26,380 bases of DNA from Reticulitermes lucifugus (taxonomy: Eukaryota; Arthropoda; Insecta; Blattodea; Rhinotermitidae): the NCBI GenBank assembly GCA_026260175.1, contig JAKCWW010000023.1, positions 335 through 26,714 of the forward strand. The letters run 5' to 3'. This document shows positions 9,884 through 19,641 of this stretch, piece by piece. The position numbers and the translations under genes were made by a program. Below the pieces are notes generated by a model. The model saw only the letters and a program-made list of their open reading frames with translations. It was not told the DNA's origin and searched no databases. Positions within the stretch are counted from its first letter, which is position 1; every line of letters starts with the position of its first letter.

Positions 9884-9996
9884 CGACGACGACGACAACG
9901 ACGACGACGACGACAACGACGACGACAACAACAACAACAACAACAGGAACAAGAGCACAGCAGCGACATCAACAACAAAAATAGCAGCAGCAGCAA
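9884..9996. repeat. GAC/AAC triplet tract with AGC satellite
   Basis: Runs of CGA/GAC triplets pass into AAC repeats (9884-9945), followed by broken CAG/AGC triplets (9958-9996). On the minus strand this reads as poly-Leu/Ser in a chance frame. It is a compound microsatellite that grew by triplet slippage. Confidence 0.9.
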
Positions 9997-12900
9997 ACGT
10001 AGTGTGAATGACATAGACCCAATACTTGGCCTCCAGTTTCACCGAACTTAACGCCGCCCAGTTTTCTTGTATGAGGATCGTGAAGAACACTGTGTGTGGT
10101 GATCGTTCGTAAAGTAAATATTGCCGCGGATTTAACGTATCTCATACCGGAGATTGTAAATGCTACACGTGAAGTACTGGCCTCCTGGTAAGAACCCTGT
10201 CGCGTCAGAGAGGAGATCACTTTGGGAGACAAATATCCTCTTCCTGTAGGTATATATGCCAAATATTAAGCAATACATTTAAATGTTTATAATTCGCAAC
10301 GTCTTTCTTTTATCCAAATCCGAAATAAGCAACCTGTAATTTTCTGTCAGTTAATATTACTGGTTCAGTTGCGGTCCGCGATCCATACTTTGAGACACGC
10401 TTATATAAGCTTAGATAACGTGGGAAATATTTACAGCACAATGCAAGGGCCTAATGTGTCTAAACGTGACATGTCGTACGATTATTGGCACGCTTTGTGG
10501 TACATTTCCGAGCTGAGTCAGTGTGGTTAGGAGCTGCTGGGGTGCTGTGCCCTTTGGACTAACGCAGGTAGCTGATCCTCGCCACACAAATCTCAATCAC
10601 TTTCAGCAGCATACCGCTCGCACATGAGTGGGGGCCGCCATGAATAACATTACATGGTAGCAGCTACAGGCTGCCTCGCAAAGTCAGGTGCTTGCCACAC
10701 CTTAACATTTGAATTTCGATCAGGAAATAAGGTTTTATTGATTACGACTGTTCGTATTTACCCTGATTTATTACAGAGGAAGAGTGTAATGTTATCTGGA
10801 AAAAGATATTTACTCGTTCCTTCCCAGTTTGCCATTCGTAATCATAACAACTGATATGATGCCCGTTGTAAACTGAATAAATATCCCTTGGCTTGCACCG
10901 ACGGTGTTTCCATTCAAATATTTATATTTAGCCAAATAGAATGCGAATGCGAACATAGAAAGATACGCCCGTGGCCTATTTTAAAATAACCTAGGGGTAA
11001 AATGACTGGAGAGAAACATGACACAACTGAGGACAGCCTGTATTTGGGTCAAAACTGGATTTCTGTACTTCTGAAACAATAAAGCGGGAGTGTTAACACT
11101 GCATCTCTGCTGTTGATCATAACTGCAGACTTACTAAGTTGTCTAAAGCAAAGACAGCTATAATTCTGAGACGGTCAGTGGCTGATTTGGCAAATGAACA
11201 TTAAGGGACAGGAAACTCCGTCGAACAGGCCGTGACTATATCAAAAAGCGAGGTTGCTGTAGAGCTTCGTTCGATAGTAGGTCGATACTTATTTATATTA
11301 CACTCGGTAAAATAATAATCTTATTTGCAAGTGTTTCACCAATTACACCAAAAGTGCTGCAGTCTACCAGCAGATGGGGTTTGATGTGTGCTTAGCAACG
11401 GGTCTACAGCCGTTAGTGTGTCTCTAATGGCAGAAGGAATACAGACGAAAAAAGTGACTTCTAAGCTTTCCACCCGAATTAGTATATGATGTCGAAAACC
11501 TCTCTTCATCTGGTGGGCGAATTTCTTGTACAGACGAGTAAATCTAATTATTAACAATTAAGACATCCCAGGAGAGACCAAAATGTGGAAACAGGAAGGT
11601 CTGGAGACCTTACAGTTATGCGGAAATCCCGAATCGATATTGGAGTCAAGTAAAAAGACATAAAAGACCTTGAAAATATTTCAACATGACAAGAATGACG
11701 TAACTGAGCAGTTGAGGATATTACATAAAGAAGGCTCCGCGTTTGGTGAAGGCTGCCTAGAATAGTGGAATCTAGGAATCTAGGAGCCTAGATATCCTGG
11801 GCACCCTCACTGAAATGGCGAGAACAAGAAGTATGTACATAATTTTGGTTGGAAGCCTGAATAAGGAATTGATGATAACATTAATGCAGATCTATCAGAA
11901 ACAGATGCTGTGTGCCGGTCATGCAACTACGATGGGACAGACAAGTTATGTATATATACTTCTGATGGTGTCACCTCTTGAGAGATGCACACTTAGAGGA
12001 TAAAGGAGGAGATGGGGCGTGGGGAGGGGCAAAATTAAAAATAAATCTTATGAAATTCGGTTATGAAAAAGGGAAAGTGGACTTGAACTGGCTCAAAGAT
12101 CACGTCCAATGGCGGGCGTAGGCGTTTGTGGTGCTGAAGATTCGGGTACTACCATCAATGTATTAGTTACGTATTTAACCACAAAAACTTGAAAGCAGAA
12201 TATTAATAAAGCATAAGAATGTCATTCTACAGGGACTGGAGACACGCGACTGTTGCAGCAGTTAGACGTAGGGATTTTCTATACCAACATTACAAGACCA
12301 GAAGAGAGAGCCTGTAACCTCAATTAGTAAATAGTTCGAGGTGGATATTCTGGGTTGATTATATTTGTTATCTGGATTCTTAAAATTTATTGACAACAAT
12401 TTTTGTTGTTGCCGTTTCATCAACAGTGAAGTATTTCCATAATCATTGAATTAATTTCTAAATGTACGATTTCGGATAATCGACGGATAATCGACAGCAA
12501 AAACGTAATTCACTTGAACTTCGTTAAATCAATAGCACGAGGTTCAATCCATCACTGATGACTGTGAGATAAGACCGCCTAATCAGTTAATTCCCTGCAC
12601 ACCCGACGTTGCTATTGGGATTAATGAATTGATTTCTAAATAATTTAATTCCGAATATCAGATCTCCGATTCGGTAAACAAACAATTTAATTTACTCTCA
12701 GAAGACCTAGAAATCTAAAATCTATTATGTGATTATTTGAAGGTCACTGGCAATTTTCTGTAATGGATATCATTGTATAGTATTCTTTTTAGAAAATAAG
12801 GGCCTTTTTAAGGCATTAACCTAGCTATATCGAGTAGGATATTAATAACATAAAGCCAAGCAGGAGATAGAAGATATAAAGAAAACACAAAACACAGGGC

Positions 12901-14261
12901 AAGATAGAAAGGTAAGAAATCGACATTAAAAACACAAGACAAGAAAGCGTAATAACGATAAGAGGGTGATGTCTCGGTGTGCAGAAGAAGAGAAAGCTGT
13001 TACGTGAAGTATATCGGGGTATAAGTTGCGACGTGAATTCTTTTTGTGCTCTGTGTGGACCTCGTAGCGGAATGGAGAGAGATAGCTTGGGAGATAGGCA
13101 ACTGTTCGTGCACAGTGCCCTCAGGGCTGGGAGTTGGGGTCCAAAGAGAACCCAACCACCGCTCCAACCGTGTGAATCAAAGCAGAAACACTCGGAGCAA
13201 GTGACTACAGTCACAGCCAGAAATCAAGACTTACATTCTATCTGTTACGATGACAAATGCACAGAACGGTTTATTCATTCATGGCACATTTAACGATGCT
13301 GTCAACAGCACAGAGCAACAGCGTCGAAGCACAGGATGGATAGTGAATTATATCGAAGGAAGCCGTCGCAGTACAATTTGAGTACACGCTCGGAATTTGC
13401 TTAGTGATTCAGAAGAACGACAAAATTTCTCAGAATGAGTAGCCATTCTCCCCGATAAGTTGCAGGAATGAAGAAGGTTCACTTGCTGGCGAACAGACCT
13501 ATTCGTTTCTCACTTTTAATATTAACCGAAACATCCGTTGTTCCGCAGGAATTTTCGTCAATTAAGGTATTCACATTTAAAGGCAGAATACTTGTTACAC
13601 GCTGCACCTATTTTACCCTCCAAAACCTCTGAAATTTGCTAATACAACTCATTTATGAGTTTCGCATTTTTTAAAAATAAACAGCAATTATTTCCATAAA
13701 CATAATCAATCGGATGGTCTTTGAAATGAAGACAGTATGTTTACTCTGAGGTAGGAATAGAATAAATACTGAAATAAACTTAATGCTGCATAGGGTTAAG
13801 AGTTGTACGGATAAACAGTTCTCAAGCAGGCCTGTTCTGTCCTCCTGGTGAATTCAAAGCACAGAAGTGGGAGGGAGATTTGCGGTTCGCAAAACGGTGT
13901 TACTTAAAATACAAACCTCCAAATACTTAATCTGTTCAGCTCATAAATCATGTCAGATATGTTCAATGCTTATGTATCACCACTCCTGAATCTTGCAATA
14001 ATCGGATGCCATCATAATCTTCGCCCCACAGTTGTGGAACATTTCCAGATCCGATACTTTGATATATTCTAAACAAATTATTCAGGCAATCACGGAAATA
14101 TTTCGACAGAGTATTCAGCATGCCAGTTGCTACAATGACGGATGGTAAATGTAAACGAGATATTACTGACGTACTGACCGACAGACCAACCGACCAACCA
14201 AATAACTGCTTGACTAACCGGTACAAAATGTCTTCCTGATTCACTCATCAAGTAGGTCATC
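9997..14261. other. Long stretch without recognised genes
   Basis: More than 4 kb in which I can support no gene, RNA or mobile element. The longest frame (12825-13214 minus, 129 codons) is rich in Leu, Phe and Cys with no domain; an overlapping plus-strand frame (12979-13293) is also unrecognised. Small direct repeats occur, such as GGATAATCGAC twice at about 12474-12494 and GGAATCTAGGAATCTAGGAG near 11766. Old transposon sequence decayed past recognition is likely but is inference. Confidence 0.45.
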
Positions 14262-14305
14262 TCCTTTTATGAAACCCGATGGTTCATTAATGTGACCCCG
14301 CTAAT

Positions 14306-14365
14306 GGTTCATATCTGAGCGATGCGGTTCACATCTGAGCGATATGGTTCATATCTGAGCGATAT
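14306..14365 (-). repeat. Three-copy 20-bp tandem repeat inside LINE
   Basis: Three consecutive 20-bp units beginning GGTTCATATCTGAGCGATGC, with one to three differences between them and a partial fourth (GGTTCC). On the minus strand each unit reads AACCATATCGCTCAGATATG, which encodes NHIAQ, matching the DWxHxAQ stretch of the LINE protein. The repeat therefore grew by duplication of LINE coding sequence. Confidence 0.9.
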
Positions 14366-14541
14366 GGTTCCAGTCCACATGCTAGTACTTTAATATTTAC
14401 TTCAATATTATCCTTCCATCTACGACCGAGTCTCTCGAGCTCTCTCATCCCTTCAGGTTTTCCGGCTAAAATTCTGTATGCATTTCTCATGTTCTCCTTC
14501 ATGCTGCATGTTACACCCGTCAATAGTTGACTTGATCGTCC

Positions 14542-14696
14542 TAATAATATGTGGTAAGCTCTTGTGAGTGCGGTAATAAACCTTCGGGTTCCATAAAACG
14601 CGGGAAATTTCTTGACTAGCTGACGACCTGTTAGCTTCTCAAGAAGGATTCTGCTCCATGGAGTTAGTTGGTTAGTTAGTTAATAATATGTGGTAA
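14542..14696 (+). mobile_element. 5'-truncated LINE insertion with exact 16-bp duplication
   Basis: A 123-bp insert (14558-14680) is flanked by the exact 16-mer TAATAATATGTGGTAA at 14542-14557 and 14681-14696. The insert is the extreme 3' end of the same LINE family in the opposite orientation to its host. It encodes the last residues INLRVP, then a stop, then NAGNFLTS and PVSFSRR-like readthrough sequence, and ends in a tail built of GTTA units (GGAGTTAGTTGGTTAGTTAGT). The identical duplication and short GTTA tail show target-primed reverse transcription that stopped early. It carries no complete gene. Confidence 0.93.
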
Positions 14697-14735
14697 AGAT
14701 TACAATTCATAAGGTTACCCGCTCTCTGATCTCTC

Positions 14736-15865
14736 CACCATCCTGATATTCACAACGGCACTTCTTTCTGAAACTTCCCCAAGGACTATGCAGTTCTCTT
14801 GTTTGAGAGATAAGTTCATACACAGGCAAATGACTGGTAAATTACAGTTTGCACGTTTATTTCCACACACACAAAATATAAGTATTGTATCGAAGATCAC
14901 GTTCAGCACGTAAAGTGGTTGTGCGGTTTTGTCTCCTAACGGGATCACACCAGCATTATGCTCCAGTTAACACGAGTTTTCACTTACAGCTCTGCATATC
15001 TGTGATCAAGAACTGCGATTGAATTTCTTAATCTTTGTACCTAATATGTCAACATTTTCCCTTATATACAGGGCGGCAGCGTTTCAGCGAAGCACGACTG
15101 GACAGAAGAGCGGCGTCTCAAGAGAGCCTTGTTTACTCTTCGAAATGCAAAAGCGAAGCCCCTCCTTTACCAGAACGGTAGTGCTTGAGTGCATCCAAGC
15201 ATCCTATGTGGCCAGAATAGTATGCCTATATGTACAGACGTCTTGAACTGTGTTTTATTTACACAAGGATAAAGCAAATACATTACAGAACGATATGGGA
15301 CGTCATACTTCACGAATAGGTTTCTGGTAGTTGGTCTGTTTACTGAACACTCTATTTTGTACTGAGGAAAATCAAGTACAGAATGTGATGCCTCACAGTT
15401 GGTAATGCAACGAGGATTTCCCTGGTGTACCGCAACTACTCCCTCTCCTCCCTCGGGGGTGGTCAAACACAGCGACTGAGCTTTGAAAATGCGCCCATGT
15501 GTCTTTCTGTCCTCCTCGGTTTCTCTGCTGTAATGACGATACTGTGGAGATTGCATTCATGTCCAGGCGGCTCATCTCTAGTTCAAATACTCGGAATTTT
15601 CCCTGTGTGCTCTGGAGTATGAACATTATGACGACTCTCACTGCTCAGTCAGTGGTTCACATCCTCAGTAGCATACTTCTTGACCAAAACAATAATCTAA
15701 GTTATGACTCTAACTTTCAAGATTTAAGATATTAACACATATATCATACAACAGGCCAGACAGGGAGATCAGATCTTAGACTACTAGTGACAGAGTACAG
15801 TAGAATATTGTATATAGAGCCCATATATGTAAATGAAAAGGAAATAAGTTAAAGAAATGTGATTT
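14736..15865. other. No gene or repeat recognised
   Basis: Several overlapping frames of 65-129 codons (15167-15641, both strands) have no recognisable domain. No terminal repeats or tRNA-like boxes. Confidence 0.45.
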
Positions 15866-16015
15866 GAGGATGTGGAGAGCAATGAAGTGGCTCAGGACAA
15901 CGTCTAGTGGTCAGTTGTTGTGAATACGTCAATGACCCTGCGAGTTCCATAAAAAGGGTAATTTTACCGGCTGAAGGCTTATCATCTCTCAAGAGAGGAG
16001 CGCACCATGGAGAAA
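15866..16015 (+). pseudogene. LINE 3' end, first of a tandem pair
   Basis: In one frame the sequence reads VAQDNV-stop-WSVVVNTSMTLRVP-stop (about 15892-15957), matching LAQDRDxWRxLVNxxMNLRVP at the end of the LINE ORF2 seen at 14262-14735. It is followed by the family's 3' untranslated part (CATCTCTCAAGAGAGGAGCGCACCATGGAG) and a trace of the GTTA tail (CTAGTTAGG). Internal stops show decay. No target-site duplication found. Confidence 0.8.
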
Positions 16016-16029
16016 GCGATGCTAGTTAG

Positions 16030-16180
16030 GATGTGGATAGGATCCAACTGGTATAGGAAGAAGTAAAGCGGTGCGATGTCGTGGACATGGCAACAAACCT
16101 GCGTGTTCCATAACAGGTGGTTATTTTACTGAATGAACGAATATCATCATTCAAGAAGGACTTGCACCATGAAGACAGTG
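16030..16180 (+). pseudogene. LINE 3' end, second of a tandem pair
   Basis: It begins GATGTGGATAGGATCCAACTGGT, corresponding to DVDWIHLV, and continues to VDMATNLRVP followed by a stop (16081-16113). The 3' untranslated part (TCATTCAAGAAGGACTTGCACCATGAAG) comes next. It covers nearly the same part of the LINE as the copy immediately to its left, head to tail. Both are diverged, so the pairing is old. Confidence 0.75.
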
Positions 16181-16987
16181 AATAAAGTTACAATAGACTA
16201 TTATATAGAGTTACGAACATTTTAGGCAGCCTGAGTGGTCCTCCAATTTGAGTAACGCTGTGCTAAATGCTCTGTGTATGACATAAAAACGTAAAATGCG
16301 AAGACAGTAAAGCATCGTAGGAAAAGGGTGGTTAATACTCACTGTTGAGAGGCTAAGAGCTCTTGGTAGTGGCTTATTTGAACGTACTATCCCTGCAGAA
16401 AACAGTAAAAGGTCTCGAAAAAGATGACTGATAGCTACGTATAGATTTCAAGCGAGTGGAATTACGTCCCACATATATTTGTAAGCACTATCGATGAACC
16501 AACTTGCTTGTTGAATGTGAATGATTGTGCTTATTCCATGACTGATGCTATGGAAGAAATTCGTAGTGGAGAGAACAGATCAATATATTTCATGAAATTA
16601 CGTTCATTTTAATGTTGTACGAAATGATATCTAATAGTGGAGTATTAGAGTAAGGCTCACATTTTCATGAAGCAAGTAATTTTGTAAAGTGCATCAAAGC
16701 TATGTAAGGAAAGATGTACTTTGGATAAGACACAGCTGGCGAGGCGGGAGTTGGACCCAAGTGTCTGTAACAGAGCAGAACGGGAACTACCAAGTATAAA
16801 ACAGCACAAGCGACCAGAAGAGACGTTCAGAGTTCAGCATCAGGAAGTGTTTCGGAAGTCCGTGCTGGGCCATTACTGGTCAGTTTTCTTAGACACGCTG
16901 AGCCTCCACATCAGCGATGGGAAATAAACTGACCTATTTTAATAGTATTCATACCGTGTACTAATTGACAAACTATAATAAAATATG
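16181..16987. other. No gene; one promoter-like arrangement
   Basis: Mostly featureless. At 16795 TATAAAA is followed about 32 bases later by TTCAGAGTTCAG (arthropod initiator-like TCAG, 16827-16830), and AATAAA lies at 16922. The order TATA, initiator, AATAAA within 130 bp is what an LTR would show, but I could not find matching LTR ends or a duplication. Confidence 0.35.
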
Positions 16988-17090
16988 CAACAAAATGCAC
17001 AACATTTCAGTGTACAGGTTTTAAATTTAAAATAACAGGTCTATATCTCCAACATGTTTCGATCCATTATGGATCATATTCAGGGAAAAT
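16988..17090 (-). repeat. Retroelement fragment with hammerhead-like core
   Basis: On the minus strand: CTGAATA (17083-17077), one extra base, a perfect 5-bp stem GATCC/GGATC around loop ATAAT, then GAAAC (17060-17056) and ATGTT. The layout equals that of the cores at 466 and 23185. The G expected at position 6 of CUGANGA is T here, which should abolish cleavage. The adjoining 17-mer CAACAAAATGCACAACA (16988-17004) recurs exactly at 18944-18960 in the foldback MITE. I infer a decayed repeat, possibly Penelope-like. Confidence 0.4.
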
Positions 17091-17127
17091 CACATCCAGC
17101 AAATATGTATAAAACATGAAATAAGAT

Positions 17128-17214
17128 TAAAATTAAATTAAAAATTAAAATTAAAACTAACTAGTTTTAATTTTAATTTTAATTTAATTTTAAAGTTTTA
17201 ATTTTAATTTTAAA
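17128..17214. repeat. AT-only near-palindrome
   Basis: Tracts of AAATTAA units (17128-17159) face their reverse complement (17162-17192) around AC, matching over about 30 bases with a single one-base gap. A further TTTTAATTTTAATTTT run follows to 17214. It could form a cruciform and may be the decayed low-complexity tail of a retroelement. Confidence 0.8.
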
Positions 17215-18079
17215 TGAAGAATCACGTCTTCTGTGATGTAAAGTTCCAGGACTGTTTGATCCTGAAGATGAAGACACTACCATCCATTCAGACACCTGTA
17301 AACATTTACCAATCGACATGGCGTAACATTCCGGCAGACTTGAGTCTGCAGCAAGACCGATGTGAGAGCCTGAAATCTCGAAAATCATAAGTTACCCCGA
17401 GCATCGTTACCTCGATTTGTCAATTGGACGTTTTCCAAAAAGCTTCCCCGACTAAATTCCGTCTAGGTCTATTCACTGTTACCGCACTGTAGCTTTATTG
17501 GCTTGAGTATTCTAACAACGCTACAAGAAAATCGGTTTTATGCGGATGACGTTCATTTCCGCCACAGTAAATGCGCACATTGTTCGGTATGGGCAGAGAA
17601 AATAAAGCTGTCTGCCTTATCATCAGAGCCACCTATTTATTCTGTGCGATATGAAGTAGCGCTGAAGTTTATTACGGAAACAGGGAAAAGTTCTTTGTGT
17701 GCTTCAGAGTAGATGGATTCGAGATTGGGTTCTTATGCATTAGAAAACTTGCTGTCATTCCCAAAACCTGCAGTGCTAAGGTCTAAGGATAGAGTTATTT
17801 GTTTCACTGTTTATGTTCTGCTTTCTATGCTTTGGGCTACGCTACTTTATCATCTAGCAGCAATTTATTGATGAGGGCAGCCCGAAATACAGACGTTACG
17901 GACAGAACTTGTGGTATCCACGGTCATCAGTATGCTTCATTGTACCTCTAAATGGTGAGACTTAATAGAATCAAGAATTAATAAACTCACTTTAAGGACA
18001 TAACCCTCCTTGAGAAGAAAATAAGAAGTTAAGTCACTCAATTATTGCCTTTTTACATAATCTGAAAGTGTATTATACT
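17215..18079. other. No gene or repeat recognised
   Basis: Frames of about 70 codons on both strands (17179-17388, 17503-17712) lack recognisable motifs. No repeat structure seen. Confidence 0.45.
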
Positions 18080-18300
18080 GTTCAGAAAGGACAGTGTCTG
18101 AACTAGTCAGATGAATTTAGTCCACATTCTCACACGATATTTCTGTATCGCACATTTTAATATTATCCTAAATTCTACGGCTATATTCCTTCGAATTAAA
18201 ACTCTGTATGTATTTCTTATCTTTCCGATGGACTTGTCCCATTCTCATTTGTTTTTCAACGTCCTAATAATATTTAGTGAAGAGTACTAACAACACAGCT
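18080..18300 (-). pseudogene. LINE ORF2 C-terminal remnant
   Basis: On the minus strand from about 18295: SLNIIRTLKNK, then RNTYRVLIRRN, a damaged R-rich stretch, RIILKC (for xDNIKMxL), and sequence corresponding to CENVDWIHLT...DRD near 18085-18140. The order is the same as in the copy at 14262-14735 (SLPHIIRTIKS, RNAYRILAGKPEG, WKDNIEV). Several frame changes and stops. It shares CTAATAATAT at its upstream end with the LINE at 14541. Confidence 0.75.
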
Positions 18301-18930
18301 TCTCCTTTCGCAGTTCTGTTCATCTTCCTACTCTGTCTGACACTCATGCCCAACCGATCTTCACACACACAGTCATTCCACGTAATTTTCGGCTTGAAAT
18401 TAATTCTCACGGCCAGGAATAATAAGAACATAAGATATAATATTAACAGCGACATAATTTCGAAATCCAACACTGCGTATATTTTTCACTAATGCAGTTT
18501 TCGATGACGTTAAAATGATATCGATATGACGTGAAACATTCGCTCGTCGTCATGCTTGTAACTGTTGAGATAAAAGGCACATTTCATACAAAACTTGTAA
18601 ATGATTAGACATTTCTCCATACAGAATTTTACACGTCTGTGTCTAATGGTTCGTTAGCTATAGCCATCTAACTTAAAGCTGAATATAACTTCAATTTAGC
18701 GCGCGGTTGCCGTGTTGTTTTCTTATGTCCCACAAGAATTACTTGCAAAACAGTTTCACTAAAACGGTGCAGAATTGGATACGACACAAATGTCATTACG
18801 TATACTCAAGTTTATAAATCTATATACTGGTTCAAAAGTTATTAGACAAAAAAGACACGAATACACGGAGAAGATGAGATAAAAATTTCGTTTTTCATGT
18901 TATTTATGTCCGTGCATTAATTGATAATTA
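18301..18930. other. No gene or repeat recognised
   Basis: AT-rich, with two overlapping chance frames of about 70 codons on opposite strands (18264-18492). Nothing identified. Confidence 0.45.
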
Positions 18931-19062
18931 TGTAAGACAACACCAACAAAATGCACAACACTATTACATATAATTTTACAATTAAAATTTTAGAGTTATA
19001 TAATATTTTAATCGTAAAATTGTACATAATAATATTGTGAATTTTGTTGGTATTGTCTTACA
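18931..19062. mobile_element. 132-bp foldback MITE with TA duplication
   Basis: Nearly the whole element is one inverted repeat. Left arm TGTAAGACAACACCAACAAA onward (18931-18992) pairs with the right arm (19001-19062) at 53 of 62 positions around an 8-base loop, and most differences are transitions. Both ends are flanked by TA (18929-18930 and 19063-19064). It is non-coding, so it would have been moved by a transposase from elsewhere, probably of the TA-targeting Tc1/mariner/pogo group. A transcript would fold into a long hairpin. It shares an exact 17-mer with 16988-17004. Confidence 0.85.
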
Positions 19063-19222
19063 TAAAAATTCCGTTGTGTGTTCATAAAATACGGGCAGTA
19101 GATTACAAATAAGAAAAACGGAAAACTGTTTTAAAAGTGACTTACGAAGTGTTTCAGATACATGCATTCTATGAACCAGGTTTCCTCATTGTTTCCTCAA
19201 ATGACATATGCAGCCGACTGTA

Positions 19223-19345
19223 TCACAACACACGGCGCTTAGGTACTAGCCTCTCACACCAGAGGTCAGGGTTCATGAGATTTGTGGTGTGTAATGTGGA
19301 ACTGCAGCAATTTATTCTCCGAGTGCTTTGGTTAGTCCCTTGCCT
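19223..19345 (+). repeat. Second-family SINE, probable
   Basis: The head reads GGCGCTTAGGTACTAGCCTCTCACACC (A-box side) then GGTCAGGGTTCATGAGATTTG, and continues to TTTATTCTCCGAGTGCTTTGG. Compared with the copies at 3800 and 6890, the bases between the B box and ATGAGATTTG are missing, as if deleted. The family order is kept. No target-site duplication found; the 3' end is uncertain. Confidence 0.6.
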
Positions 19346-19641
19346 GTGTTCCATGCCCATGAGGACTCTAACAAGCTGGGATAGACTGTGGCCCTGTAGT
19401 CTCAGAGCGAAGCCCACAGCTGGGTTCAGAAAAAGGAATACACAACACTCTATTCTACTTAGCTCTCTGAAACCTGAAGTTTATTTTAATAATAGATGAG
19501 ACAATTCCTACCTCACAAAAACAACGAACCTGTGATTGTTACTGTCTTTTGGGGTAGGAAGTCATGTAGTTTTGCATATAGATACCCAAGTTTCAGGAAA
19601 AGCTGCTACTTCTCTCCTCAGGGTAAAGAATTTCTCTGTTC

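Larger units (their letters stand above)
14262..14735 (-). pseudogene. Non-LTR retrotransposon ORF2 C-terminus, interrupted
   Basis: Minus-strand remains of the region after the reverse transcriptase domain of an insect LINE. Reading from 14735 down: SLPHIIRTIKST (broken by the insertion at 14558-14696), then MRNAYRILAGKPEG (about 14450-14492), RRWKDNIEV (about 14400-14430), and a stretch corresponding to DWxHxAQ that has become a 20-bp tandem repeat (14306-14365). After this come bases matching the family's end, ATGAACC...GGGTTTCATAAAA (about 14270-14290). In this family the segment normally reads RNAYRxLxGKPEGxRPLGRPRRRWEDNIxMDLxEx...DWIxLAQDRDxWRxLVNxxMNLRVP. Frame breaks and stops show it is dead. 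The active element supplies reverse transcriptase and endonuclease for target-primed integration, and no such domain is present here. Clade not assigned. Confidence 0.85.

Noticed and set aside
9884..9996. CRISPR-like array or coding poly-amino-acid tract
   Set aside because: Units are triplets without spacers, so it is a microsatellite; the Leu/Ser-rich frame on the minus strand is a by-product.
12535..12560. GAGGTTCAATCCATCAC as a SINE B box
   Set aside because: No A box upstream and none of the SINE core sequences downstream.
12825..13293. Overlapping frames of 129 codons (minus) and 104 codons (plus)
   Set aside because: The minus frame is hydrophobic and low in complexity, the plus frame shows no domain, and neither has convincing splice sites or a known relative.
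16721..16927. 68-codon frame starting MDKTQLARRELD
   Set aside because: No recognised domain, and the same interval holds the TATA and AATAAA signals, which fit a non-coding LTR-like sequence better.
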